DNA from: Aschersonia sp. MBC 622
Taxonomy: Eukaryota; Ascomycota; Sordariomycetes; Hypocreales; Clavicipitaceae
Length of the DNA stretch: 64,000 nucleotides
NCBI GenBank assembly: GCA_030782805.1
Contig: JARJPL010000007.1
Location: forward strand, 33,749-97,748
Direction of reading: 5' to 3'
Below, piece after piece: positions 44,941 through 57,469 of this stretch (position 1 is its first letter; the number at the start of each line of letters is the position of its first letter). The notes beneath the pieces are model-generated. The model did not search any database. It saw only the letters and a program-made list of their open reading frames with translations, and was not told where the DNA came from. The position numbers and the translations under genes are program-made.

Positions 44941-46646
44941 GGGGGCGGGGGGGCTGAATTCTTCTTTTCTTGCTGTTCTTTTCTCTTTTTGGTTCTCGTT
45001 TGAAACAGTGAGAGTGCGAAAAAGACAATGATAGTAGTTGATTCCTTTCGAGAGAGGGAAAGGAAATTCCACCAACGAGCGAGGTTTGAGTTCTTGATGC
45101 TCTAGGCAGGGCCCGTTTCGACTCGACCATCGACGTCGCTCCACCACGCACCAACGGCCCAAACCCCGCAAAATCTGGTGCACCCTAGGGTGCGATTAAA
45201 CGGTGACATGTAGACTGATAACTATTGGGCATAGAGACCAAACTACATGGCAATAATTGTACAGGCTGGCCGACAACTGATTTTCGGTGCAGGAGGCAGA
45301 CGGGTTGTGCACATGAACTCTGTCAAAATGCGAGACCCGCTGGGCGTGTTCTGTCCGGCCAAGCTTGATTGTACACCCGACTTGGTATCTATCTGCACTT
45401 TTTAGTTAATCGGCCTTGATCATCTTTTGACTTGACTAGCTAGACACTGGCCTGCACGAGCTTTGATTACCCTCAAGCCTCACTACTTTGTACAAGGCCG
45501 CTGCTGGCCTGAGCCCAGACGAGACTGCCACGGCATGGGTACCCCCTTGTCGGTGATCTGATCAAAGTCTCAGCCATCGGTCGCGTCTTCTCCCCAAGTC
45601 GCCAAGATGATCCGCTGCTAAATCGATTCCGGTATGATTTACCACTCACACCCTGTCCGCAGTTGAAATGACGCTAAATAAAAGACGTTCCTGTAGATCA
45701 AACCCGATCTGGGACATTGCTATGAAGCTGGCAGCGCCATGTCGCAAATGATTAAAGGCCATCCTGGCCACGGAACATGGAGAGATTTTTCTGCCACCAT
45801 TGGAATCGGAGGACTTGAAAAAACCTTTTTCATCGACAAATGCAGAGGTGTCACGGAAAGGACACCATGGCCAGCTGGGCGATTTGCCCGTTTTTGCCAT
45901 GACGACGCAAAAATTGCGGAAACTAGATTTGGTGTAGTAGCGTGCCGGACGAGATTTGACTCTGACAAGCCGCCCGCCCCCGTGTCACAATCACAAATTA
46001 CGGAATTTGCAGATTTTTTTTTTGATGGCTGGGAGAATTGAGAAACTGGCTGATTAGGACATTGGGTTAATTTCAGGACATTTGGGAATAAATGTTTCCA
46101 ATCGTGCAGCCAACTCAGCAAAGAGGCAACAAAGATGGAAGCCTTGGTACAGGAAGCTGTCAAAACGTCTCGAGACTGACGAAATAAAGGAATCGATTTT
46201 GTGTAAGAATACATCTACGGTGTTGACGTTTCACTTTGAATTCTCGTATCTATTTCATATTAATCATTGAGCCAAGACCAGCCAATACTATATTTTGACA
46301 TGGACACTTGATAAGCTCTCTTGTTGAAGCCAAGTCTTCGCATCGCTACTAAAAAAAAACAACAAGTTCATTTCACTACAGAGTCTCGCATAAGCAACTT
46401 GGCAACATGTTGACCAATACAAAATAATGGGTATCATCCAAGTCTAACAATAAGTACCTCGCTCAGAAGCGCCACGCAACCCAAAATCCAAAAGTGGTGC
46501 GCCCGCCCAAATCTAAGCCCATTATAAACCTGTATGTAAATAACATCGCTCCTACAGCTTAGTACAATGTAGTAGAAGAACAAATAAGAAAAGCAAAGCA
46601 CAAACACAAGGTCCTCCTCTATCACACTCCATTGTCGCTCATCAGC

Positions 46647-49084
46647 TCACTTCCGTGCAGTGCGCCGTCGCGTCCTTTTCGCCGGCGGTGCTGCGTCCTT
46701 TGTCTCGTCCTCCGCGGCCGCCTTGCCGCGCCCACGCTTCCGCGTCCAGTTGGACGCACCCCGTACCCTGGTCGTGGCCTCTGGGATATTGGCCTGCGCT
46801 TTCTGCAGCGCCGCTTCCTCAGCGGCTTTCATGCGCCTCGCTGCGATGCGCGCGCTTCTTCGCAGCTCTGGAACGGCAGTCGCAGCAGCACGAGTGACTG
46901 TGGCGGTTTCCTCAAAGGCGGCCGTAACTGGAAGTCTCTGTTCTTCAGCAATTTGTCTTGAACAAGGTGGCACAATGACTGACTGTTCTACTGGAGGCAG
47001 TTCATTCGCCGGTTCTTCTTTCGAGGGTTCCTTGACCAAAGGCTGTTCCAACGGGGGCTTCTCGGTCGACGACTGCTCGACTGTTAGCTCTTTGGCTGAT
47101 GGATCTTCGGCTGAGGGTTGTTCCAATGGCAGCTTCTCGACTGACGACTGCTCAATTGATAGCTCTTCGACTACTGGCTTTTCGTCTGATGGCTCCTCAA
47201 CTGATGGCTCTTCCGCTGACGTCTGCTCGATTAGAGGCACTTCAATCACGGTCGACTCGGTAGAACGTGACGAGGTACGATGTGGCGAAGCAAAGGTAAC
47301 ACGCCGGAGACGAGTCAGCTCGCGCGGCGACACAGAAGGTGACGAAACGGCGTCTGACAAAGGGCTCACATCAGGAGGAACACCATCGCGATGTTTGTCC
47401 TCGTCGCTGCTGGGACCAGCCTCAGCAGCCGCAGTGACAGTAGCCTGTTCCTGTTCCCCATCCTCAGAAATGACGCTCTCGGCTTGAGCATCAGCTGCGT
47501 CAGCAGTTCTCTGGGCTGCTGCCGCACCCTGGGCCTCTGGGAAACAACCTGCTTGCATAAACCATTCTGGGTTCAACGACCGGATAGTTTCCTCCTCTTC
47601 CCCTGGAAGGGGTATACCCGCCGAGGTTCGAATATCGTACCATCGGTCCGTAGCCCAGGCCAGCAGAGCATCATGCCGCGAGCGATTGTCGCGCGCCTCC
47701 CGCCAGGCCCCCGTCTCCTTCAGAAATTCCACCACCGCCTCGTTGCGCCGCATCACTTTGATCTTTGCCTCCTCGGCGGCTTCAATCTCGGCCTGCGCCT
47801 CGGCCAGCTGGCGCGCTCTTTCGACGTGCAGCCTTTCCAGGTTTGCATGGTTCCTCCGCCCTGGCGGCGGCCGCATCTGCAGACGCCGAAAGGCGAGCTC
47901 AGCCATGTCTTGCCGGCTCAACGCCTCAGTCACCTCGACATTTCGCTGCGTCGCGGCCGCCTTCGTCGGAAGGAACTCGGCTGTCTCATGGGGTCGTAGC
48001 GCCACCACTCTCCTGAGCTGGGCGTATGCTACATCATGCGAGGGCCGATACCTGCGGACATCGTCGTCGTACTGTTCCATGAACCAATACTCGAACGCGA
48101 GGTATTCGCTCCACATCGTCAGCCGATCCTGACGCGCAAAGTCCTCGTTTAGAAGTGCAAAGTTTGCGGGAACCTCTACACCGTTTCGAGCCAAGCGTGC
48201 GCGTACTGCGGCTTGATACTCGTCAAAGTTTAAGCAGGCTTCCTCCCGCAAAAGTTCCCTCTCATCGACGCGCCTGGCCCAGAACTCGTTGCGCCGCCCC
48301 AAGCTTCCATTGCACCCCGGCGTTGCCACCAGCTCCCGCCAGTGGTGAGCGTTGGTGGCCTCACGTATCAGCGCAGCATGGTACGCTGCCTCCATGGCGG
48401 ACGGCTCCAAAGTGTCGATGCCGCGATTGATTGCCTGGAAGCGTTGGAATTCTTGAAAGCGCAGGCTCTGGCGCTCGAAATAGTGCATTACAGGAGCATC
48501 AAAGTCCAAGGGCGGGTGCCAGTGAAAAGGCCGGAGCAGGCCCTCGATGCGCTCCGGCACGTAGTAAGCGCGCAGAAGAAATCGAGGATGGTAGAGCAGA
48601 GGGACCTGGCGAGTCCATAGCCAGTATATTGCCGTGTGTTCGCGATGGAGGTAGACCTGCTTCTCGACCCGCCTCGTCTCCTCGTCTCCCTCTTCCGCAG
48701 TCTCGATAATTTGCCGACGCTCTGCGTCATCATCGTCCGTGTCGTTTAGGATAGCCTGGAGCCGCATGTGAGCAGACTCAAGATACTTGTTCTCACGAAA
48801 GACACGGCCAGCAGGACGGGGCGTGGCAGGCGTCCCTGGATTCCTTGAAACTTGTTAGAGGGACATGTGAAAACGTGAAAACAGCCAAGATTGTCTTACC
48901 GCCGTGTGCCCTCCTCAATTCTAACATTCCCTTCCGCGAGGTACTCTGATTCTTCAAGCGAGAGATGCGTCGCATCGTCAGGTTGTGTGTGTGCGGTAAT
49001 GATCTCTGCCAATGCCGCGCTCCTTGTTATGCTCTCCTGCTCTGCGCGAGCTGTCGCGCTGTCGCTGTCGTGCGAGTCAGTCAT
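46647..49084 (-). CDS. Orphan protein with Glu/Pro/Ser repeats and AT-hook-like basic tail (unknown function)
   Basis: Two exons (48900-49084, 46647-48843) give 793 residues. The ATG at 49084 starts MTDSHDSDSATARAEQESIT. The 56-bp intron (GTAAGA..TTTCAAG) joins RIEEGTRR to NPGTPATPRPAG. The first 450 residues are helical and rich in Trp/Tyr/Arg (YWLWTRQVPLLYHPRFLLRA, WHPPLDFDAPVMHYFERQSL), with a coiled-coil-like stretch near 320-370 (ERARQLAEAQAEIEAAEEAK). A low-complexity repeat of 5-6-residue units follows (EEPSVEEPSDEKPVVEELS). The C-terminus is basic: LRRSARIAARR, then NWTRKRGRGKA with an AT-hook-like RGRG core, then PPAKRTRRRTARK. I do not recognise a family. A nuclear, DNA- or chromatin-associated role is a guess from the tail. 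Confidence 0.75.
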
Positions 49085-51061
49085 TTTTGAGGATTCTCTT
49101 TTTCTATATATTCGTAATCTGAATGGCTTGGATGAAGACTAGTAAGTAGAGCGAAACTGAGTATTCAAGGAAAGAAGCACTGTTGCGCGTGCCGTCCTGC
49201 TCCTACTACTACCCCGAACAGGAAGCAAGCAAGTACAAAAGGCGAGCGAACTAGTTCGATAACATGGAAAGCAGGCCGAAATCGAAACATTGAGGGCAAG
49301 AAAAAAACCCGCTATATATACGCCCATGGTTGGCAGACCTCGAGGCAAATCTGGAGGGTGGTGATGGTGGTGCAACGTCAAGCCGTGTGCGACGATGAAT
49401 CGCGTTGGCTTCATGTGCGCGCGCCCAATCAGCCCGGCGCTTTAGACGCTGCAACGGCGGACTCGGTACACGGCAGAAAGCAGTGCGCGCGGCATGAACT
49501 AGTTCTTCACGGCACGGGAGCTAACAATGAAGAAACAGAAACAATGGAGCGTCGCGCAAGAAAAACCAAAATAAATTGTTGGTTAGTAAGGGTGAGACCT
49601 GGGGGCGCAAAGGCAAATAGATGCTGCGGTGCAACGTCGAGCGAATAAGCCGGGACCGGAGCCTCGTTGCGCGACAGTATTGAGAAATCTATTGGTGTAA
49701 AAGCAGATTTTCTGCTGCGAATCAAGGCGGTAAGCCGGGAAGAGAGGAATATTCACGAGTTTTCAACTGACACGGCATTCTGAACGACTCTGAGTGCCGA
49801 TGCCTCTCATCGAATCCATCTTAACAATGGTTACCTAGTGAAGAACGGACAATACAACTTCGGGTGGGTGCAGGCCCGGTGACTGCTGCCGTTTTGCTAT
49901 ACAGTTGGACAACCATGTTAGAGCCCACATGCCGTGGAAGAAACCTGCATTCAAGTCGTCTCCTTGCCTTCTTTTCGTGTCCATTCGATTACCTCTATAG
50001 CTGCCATGAATAGTGATGCAGCTGCTGCGAATAGCAGACTCACAAGGGTAAATATGTACCACATTCAGAAAAAAAAAAAAAAAAAAAAAACATGGCCTTG
50101 TTTCGTTCGGTACAGCATCTGGCCCAGGATGCTGTTGGCCGCATTGGTTCCCGAGGCTCAGCGGAACACGTAGCTCATCCGCCAGAACGCCTCACTCGGC
50201 ATCAGCCACTTTGTCTTAACAAAAGAGCTACAAGGCGCCCGTCGTGGATAAATCGCAGGAAAAGTTCATGGTCCTATCAGCCTTTATTCAAGTAGCCGTG
50301 ATCTCTTCTGCCCACACTGAGCGACTGCATAACAATCAGACCTACTTGAACAATTGGCAACGAGTCGTTCAAAAGTGGCCGCCTTTGGGGGAACATTACT
50401 CGAGCGTACAATGTACAAAGATAGAAAAACGGTATACCAAGTAGCCATGAGGAGATGCAGGGGTCTTTGGCTAGTTTCAGCGTCACGAGCTCCCAGCTAC
50501 TTCGGCGACAAGATGCAAAGGGGTGCAAAGGCCAATGGAACTCAGCCCTGGGGGTTCCTGTGATACTCAATCAGTCCTAGTCCAGTCAAAGTAGCGAGAC
50601 CGATTTCTTGCAGCTTTCGCACTACGTCAGGAGCAGGCCGTGTCTGCGTATCCATGCGGCACGCCGACGCTTCTACCCGTCCACGGATATGCTCCCACAT
50701 ATCCAGACGAACATGTACCGTCGGCAATATGTATGTTTGTGTCATGCGTCTATGTACCACTTCGATGCCGCCAAATGCGCACGTCCAAGTACCATGTAAC
50801 AAAGCCCTTATACAGTTGACCAAAACCAACCCCGCATAAACAGGAACCCCCCCCCCCCCAAAAAAACAGTAAACACCGCCGGTGTATGCGCCCTTAGAGA
50901 AACCCAGTCTATAATGCCTTATGAACAAGTATTAACCCGATCTCGCTCCTTTTCGCCATATCCCGCGCTGGTCTGTGCCATCTCCCGGACCCGTTGCCAC
51001 GACTTTGCCACAGCTCAGGCCACGGGACTTAATCTTGCACAGCGGGTAGCGGCTAATTCTT
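49085..51061. other. Intergenic between the second orphan gene and cry-DASH
   Basis: About 2 kb containing the orphan gene's promoter, a long A-homopolymer near 50070-50091 and a C/A run near 50850-50868. No supported gene. Confidence 0.5.
49313..49320 (-). promoter_or_regulatory. TATA box of the second orphan gene
   Basis: TATATATA about 230 bp upstream of the ATG at 49084, with an AT-flanked core typical of fungal TATA promoters. Confidence 0.45.
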
Positions 51062-53301
51062 CTAGTTGGGCATATACCCTCCTCTGCCTTGGGGCATCCT
51101 GCCCAGGTAGTTGCCACGACCGTTGCCACGACCCCGGTAGTGCATGGCGGGCTGAGGTAGATTCCCGTGCATGCTGTTGTACTCGTTAAACATGGGTGGC
51201 CCACCAGAGACCCAGCCGCTGCTCACGACCGGAGCACCGGCATTTCCGCCCCAGTGATGAGGTGACGGCGCTCCGTGATGAAGATGCGGCGGTATACCCA
51301 TCGGAGACGGGCTCCAAGCATAGCCTTGCTGGTCGTATCCCATACCACCTGTGCCGTACATGGAAGGACTTGACGGAAGGCCACCCGGAACCATGCCGTC
51401 CATGGGTACAGGAACCATGTGCGCCTGCGTGTGCATGGACATGCCCCCGCGACCAAAACTATTTGAGCCACCCCCCCGCCTTCCACCTCGTCCGTTGGAT
51501 GATCCTCTTCCTCGAGCAAATGGGCGTCGCTGCGACTTGGGCTTGCGGTCAACGGTGAAGTCAATCTTCTTCAGTGGATCCGTGACCATGACGTTGTTTG
51601 TGAGATTGAGCTTTTCGAGTTGCTCTGGCGTCGCTGTCCAGGCTTGAAACACGTTTTCAGCATTATCAAAGCCGCGTACCTCGGACACCCAAGCGCGCAC
51701 GTAGTCTCCTTGCTTGTCATAATCAAAGGCTTGCTTGACCGGGTTAAAAATGCGCGCGTCGCCACGAGGGTCGTTACCCACACCAGCAACGTATTGCCAA
51801 TTAGCCCAGTTGGAAGAGACATCGTAATCGACCAACATGCATTCGTACCACTCTGCTCCGTAGCGCCAATCGATATCGAGGTGTTTGGCAAAGAAACTGG
51901 CGACGTTCTGTCGGGCTCGGTTCGATGTGTAGCCGGTGGCGAACAACTCCCGCTGAGATGCGTCGATCAGGCCCATTCCAGTATTGCCTTGCAAGAATCG
52001 CTGTATAATTTCGCCGATTTTCTGCGGGGAGGGATGCTGATCGGAGCTGGCCGTGGCGCTGTTGGCTGTTTTCCACTTCTTGTTATACCCATCAACTTCT
52101 CGGAAGCCAGAGGCAGCGAACAGCTTTGTGCCGAATTTCTTGGTACAAAGTCGCATATAATCGCGCCAGAGCAGTTCCAAGCGAATGGACTTGGTGCCGT
52201 TATTTTCGCCCTGCCCGTATCCAGGAGCGTCTTGGTACTTTTCGTCCGTGCCATCTTCAAGCTTGACCAGTTCGCTGTGTATCTGGCGAGCAGTCAAACA
52301 GCCCAGACAGAGAAACGCTGATAGCTTGGTGCTGAAGTCGACGCCGAGAAGCCCGTTGCGTGTGTCGGAATAAGACGAAGCGGCTCCAGATTTAACAAGG
52401 TGCCGCAATCGATCAATTGCGCTCTGCTCGCCGCCGAGGAAGGGATGGGCGGATTTGGCGTCTTCGGGGTTGACGGGAGGATTCGGCAAGTCGAAAACAA
52501 GGGGCTTTGAGAGGTATTTCTGGAAGGTATCAAGGTCATCCGGTATCTGAAAAGGCACAGCCTGTGGCGGTATCAGAGTGTCTGGCGGCAACGGAGGAAG
52601 AGAAGACTTTATGTTGGGGTACACTGCTCGAGGCTTTTCGCGCAGTGGCTCTTGTGATTTGCGGTAGGTCGTGAAGACATCAGGAAGCTCTTGGGTAGCA
52701 ATATCGACATCGCGACTATAGGGTTGAAAAAATGTTAGACGTATGAATGCAATTTGTTTCAGGATATGCATATCAGTCGGGCAGAAACGCACTCGTCAAT
52801 GTAGTATTTCTCATCGGGAATGAGGGTAAAGTCGACATTGGCACTATTGCATACGGCGGATATGTCGTCCTGTTGTCGTTTCTCTTCCCAGGGCACATCG
52901 TCAGTCATCCAGACAGCGGCAACAGCGGTCTCACCCGAGGACTGCACATGCTGGATAATGGCGCGAACAACGTCGGCGGGGGGTCCAACGCGGATGATGA
53001 GACCACTCTGGTGGGAAGAAAGGGTATTCTTCAGATCCCAAACAGCCTCCGCAAAGAACTTTGCGCGATGAGGGCCGCAGCGCCAGAACTTGCCCACTCT
53101 GCTCTTCGCCAGCGGGAAAGGAGAGGTTTGGTCAGACTTGAGGAAGCCGGACGTTTCGATCTGGTCGGGAGGTAATACGACAACGGGAAGCAAGTGAGTG
53201 AATCCATGATCCGAAGTCGAAGTGAGACGATGGAAAACGGGATTATCAGCAAGTCTCAGGTCGCGGCGTAGCAGGTAGACGAGAACTCTGCTGGCAGTCA
53301 T
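51062..53301 (-). CDS. Cryptochrome DASH with RGG/Gly-rich C-terminal tail
   Basis: Two exons (52793-53301, 51062-52715) give 720 residues. The ATG at 53301 starts MTASRVLVYLLRRDLRLADN, the photolyase N-terminus. The intron (GTGCGT..TATAG) restores YYIDDRDVDIATQELPDVFT. The photolyase-related domain holds the FAD-pocket signatures SAFLCLGCLTARQIHSEL, LELLWRDYMRLC and LIDASQRELFATGYTSNRAR. Later come FFAKHLDIDWRYGAEWYECM, NWANWQYVAGVGNDPRGDAR and FNPVKQAFDYDKQGDYVRAW. The tail after about residue 555 has RGRGSSNGRGGRRGGG, then Pro/Gly/Met-rich sequence ending in GRGNGRGNYLGRMPQGRGGY. Cry-DASH binds FAD and a folate, repairs CPDs in single-stranded DNA in several species, and is light-induced in fungi. 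RGG tails bind RNA or are methylated in other proteins. That role here is inference. Confidence 0.95.
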
Positions 53302-54058
53302 GGCGAGCTAGGGAGCACTTGAGAATGATGCTGGGGTTTGTTGCTGCCGATGCGAGCCGAGTCTCGCGGGAGTTGAAGGAGGAGAACCGGAAAGTGGGAG
53401 AAACGTATAGAGTAAGCGAATGGGGTGTAATGTAAATATTGAATGGGGAGATTTAGTATAATGATAAGGTAGCGAGCCGGAAACCGGGAAGATGGGCTAC
53501 CAGAATGTCAAGTGACGGGCTCGACAAAGCAAGCAAGGCAAGCTAGTTAGCTGGCGAGCAAGCGAGGGCGGGTTGGCAGGCTTGGTGGTCGGCGAAGAAA
53601 AAGAAAGGCGGCAAGACAATGGGCAACTCTAATAACAAGTCAAGATCCACAAGAACATTGCTGGCGTTTCTAAGCTGCTGATAATTTATGCGGAAGCCAC
53701 GGGAGACGAAGCAAACCGAATCTGTAAAGGCACGTAACAGCGTGGTACTGTTAAGGAATGGCGACTTTGCAGATTGTTTGGACCCTTGATAGCGGCAGTA
53801 GGTAAGTACCTAGGTAGGTAGGTCGACGTCAGCGCCTGAGGCGATCTGGTGTGCTGGTAGCGTGTGATTCGTCGAGTAGAAGCAGGAGCAACGAGCAGGA
53901 GAAAAGCTGAATGAAGGCGGAAAGAGCTGAAGTAAGGAAGCAGGCTCCAGAGTGTATGAAGACGGCCGAGCGTAATCTTGTACTCTTGTATATTGTAGTC
54001 CAGAGTTGATTATTTGTCAAGAGATAGCGGCGTGTTTGGTCATGGATCTTGAGATGAT

Positions 54059-54451
54059 GATCGATGCTGGGTAGCAATGACGCGGAAGCGGAAACTCAGC
54101 GCACAGTACGGAGTAGGTTGTTTCGGGATGGAAAGGGTTCATGAAGCTAGCGTGGCGTGGGCGAACAGTCAGGACCGCAGGACCAAGTGTCAAAGAGGAG
54201 GGTCATGTTGGCTTTTGTCTTGGGTGCAATGGCGTAGCCGGAGCTGGCGGCGAGGCGCAAGGCCTTGAGAGTTTGCGGGAGCATTGGGGCATGAGACCCC
54301 GGGGGGTGTGCGGGCGTGGAGGGATGCATCATGGAAGCGATGGCTGGAAGATGCAGGAGGGTGATCGATCGCGCAATGAGAAGGGTACCAGTATTGATGT
54401 GGACAACAGCGCAAAGTGGGAGGGATGGATGGATGGACGGATTGGATCGAT
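54059..54451. promoter_or_regulatory. Cluster of GATCGA motifs (possible light-response elements) upstream of cry-DASH
   Basis: GATCGAT at 54059-54065, GATCGATC at 54363-54370 and GATCGAT at 54445-54451, roughly 0.76-1.15 kb upstream of the cry-DASH ATG. GATCGA is the reported core bound by the White Collar photoreceptor complex in Neurospora, and cry-DASH genes are typically light-induced. The same word also occurs by chance elsewhere in the window, for example at about 6266 and 33972. Confidence 0.35.
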
Positions 54452-57400
54452 TGTGGGATGGATGAAGAGAAGGGGAGGGGTGGACATGAGATGGGCAAAT
54501 GATACTTGCACTGTGCTGTAGTTTACAGAGTAGATGGGAGTAGAGACAATTTCTGGTCGAGTGCAAGGTATTTTAGTCAACATGGAATAGAGAGAGGTCG
54601 TCCAGGGTATGAGAGTGGGGTAAGTGGAGAGTCAAGCCCGAATGAAGACAAGAGCAACTTTCTAGCCCCACCCGCCACAAGCCCCAAAAGGTTGTAAAAA
54701 GCTTCGCTTGGGCCAGCAAAGCCCCAAGTTACAGCGGGCCAATGCGCCAAAACTCCTGGATTATAGGGCCATTTTACTGCACTGCCGCTGTAGCGAAGTA
54801 TTTTTAGGTTCCTAGGTACCTAGGTAGGTACCCGAACAATCATGTTCAACTGCCAGTCGGAGACAGCGCACCGAGGCAAAATATCGGGGTCAATAAGGAT
54901 TCAAGAAATAAAATAAAAATACGAGATGAATCAGAAACCAAAGCATTGGCTCGAGATTTCTCAGTTAATTTTTGCCTGAATTTTAGCCATGGTCTGCCTC
55001 CACCGCCGTACCCATACCGTTATGAGTCGTGCCCCAATTTGTCCTCTTGAAAGCTCACGATTTCCGTCACCCGCCCACCGTCGAGGGCATCGGGAGCCCA
55101 TCAACCCATATAAGTGGCTACCAACAAAGGTGTGTAGCCAGGGGTTCCTATTTTGGCAACCTTGATATCGACATGGTCCCGACATGGCCATGGTCCGCTT
55201 CGAAAACCCGAAAGCGACAATGAACATAATTGAAGCCATGTTTTCCATTTGCTTGACAATCTGGTCGTTGCAGTCCACCGCTGCAGATACCAGCCTGCAT
55301 TTACCAGCCAGTAGGTACTTGAACGGACAAGCAAATGAGGCATTCAAATTCAATACATGTGCCTAAATTCCCAGGTACCGATGTAACGGTGCCTACTCGG
55401 CAATTCGTACACCGATATGCCTCTTCAGCTGTGAGAAGCATTTTTGATTCCAATTGTCCCAAGGAAATTCGATTAAAATACCCACCAAAATTCTCACACC
55501 CGTCCCGCATCTTCAGCTCCCCTATTGTCCCTCTCAAACTGCCCACCAAACCTTGTCCTCGCCCAACCCGAGCCTCTTTGCCTCACCTCCTCTGCACTAT
55601 AAACTTCGCCCACTCATGCAGCCGCCCATCATCAGCCATCCACGCCTTACCTTTCCCATCATCTCCAACATTTCACCGACTTCCCTGCCTGCCCATTCCG
55701 ATCCATATGCCGCTCCCCGGCTCCTCCCTGAACCCTGCCTAGCTGAGATGCCCAAGCCTCGCACGACTCCCCGTTCCACGCCAAGTGGGCAGTCGCTGCT
55801 CGCAAGTTGCAACTCAATGCCATCTTTTTGCAAATGTACAAGTAACTACCGAGTACCATTTCTGACTTGCGCTCCTTTCATAACATGAAATTCCTGCTAC
55901 CCGCCTCCGAGCCGCCGCAAGGCTGATGCAGCACCCGCGTACAGACAGACACTCGACTGGTGCGTCTAGACTTTTGCATCACCTGGGCCCTCTATCATCT
56001 AGCTGCTCGTTGTTCATAGCCTTCTATCCGTGGACCAAAACGGGACATCCGCCACTCTGACTCAACACGAACCGGATCGGCCGCCTGCCGGCAATCAGCT
56101 GTACCCCGAGAGGCTCCTCACCAGCCTCCCTCACCAGCTTCCCCCACCACGGCTCATGCATGCCTAATAATGAACAAATGCCATGGACCCTTTGTTCGAT
56201 CTTCATTAGACTAAAAGCGGTCCTTCATATCATATCGCTCACGGTATTATGAAATTGCACGGGGCCACTTCATCAGTAACGACCAAATGATCGACACTCA
56301 CTAACTAGATACTCGCATTCACGCCAGTACCGAAGCCAGCGTTTCGAGACAGACATAACTTGCTTACACGCAGACCGCCCCCCCGCCAAACAAGTTCTAA
56401 TCGTCATTCCGCAGTCTTACTTTTTGCGCATTCGACTCCTCCTCTGGGCCGTGTGGTTCAAGGCCCGGCTCCTCCTGTGTCTCCCCGCCGGCCAATTCGT
56501 ACCATGCAAGAACGTGTCTCCTTTCTCCTCCGATATCATGCAGGGCTTAGAAAGTTAACTGCCGCTCCGCTTCGCCCAAGGGTCTACAGATGCAAGACGG
56601 CACGAACACGCGACATCTGCAGTTCACACAGTGAGATGCGCTGCAATGTTACGGCTACCAAGGCATGTGAAATCTTTCAAACCGGCTCCAGAAACACGAG
56701 GTACATCTAGGTATTTAGGCACTAATTCGCTGTGCTGCCCTTTTGGCGGCACCGTTGCAGAGACAATTGCATCCATTACGTCAAGACAACTACTCTATTC
56801 CTCGATGATGAGAGCTCCCGCCACATCGAGTTTCTGCCATACCAATCGTACAAATACCGTCGCTCGGACCTGCATTTACCCGATCGCTGTCTATGACCCT
56901 GGTTGGCCGCTGAGCGAGACCCTTGGACTTGTCCGGATGTATATGCCTGCATCACCAAGCCGCTTCAGCGCGCGTGCAAGACGTCATCTAAACCCCACGA
57001 CAATGCCTTGATATGTATTGTAGATTTTCGCATGCCCGGATTGGGGGCTACTGCCATCATATCCCGATTCACACACCGTCTTTAACCTCTCACGCCGCAT
57101 CTTTGGTTTGTCAATGGCGAATGGCCCCGGCCCGGCATCCGCTGAGACATTCCTCCCATGCTGGTTGTCAGATCCGGCGGGAGTCAGGGCAACTTTGAAA
57201 CAGTGCGTCGTTGTCACTGTGTGAATGATGAGGCCATTTAAAGGAATCGGCGTTACGCCACAACCCCAACAGCAAATTTGGATCGAAGACTACCGCCCCG
57301 GTAGCTATCAACTAGCTGCTCTTGGTGACCGTTTTATCATGAACAGTAAGAGTACAACGCAAATTGGATGAGATATCACACTCGACCGCATAGCTGGCCA

Positions 57401-57469
57401 AGAACATACGTCGGTCGGTGGTTTTGCACGAATACCACAAAGATGCAATGACCAGTGTCAAATTTACTG

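Larger units (their letters stand above)
43123..46646. other. Gene-poor stretch with fossil sequences between two orphan genes
   Basis: About 3.5 kb with no intact gene. It contains the 16-bp perfect hairpin at 44260-44293 and the SDR/GMC fossil at about 44526-44940. AT-rich non-coding sequence fills the rest. Confidence 0.6.

Noticed and set aside
45646..46270. Overlapping frames on both strands suggesting a gene.
   Set aside because: No domain, start context or splice pattern, and the frames are interrupted.
53800..54835. CCTAGGTACC/TAGGTAGG repeats as possible telomere-like sequence.
   Set aside because: Only a few short copies and not TTAGGG. Such words are frequent microsatellites in these genomes.
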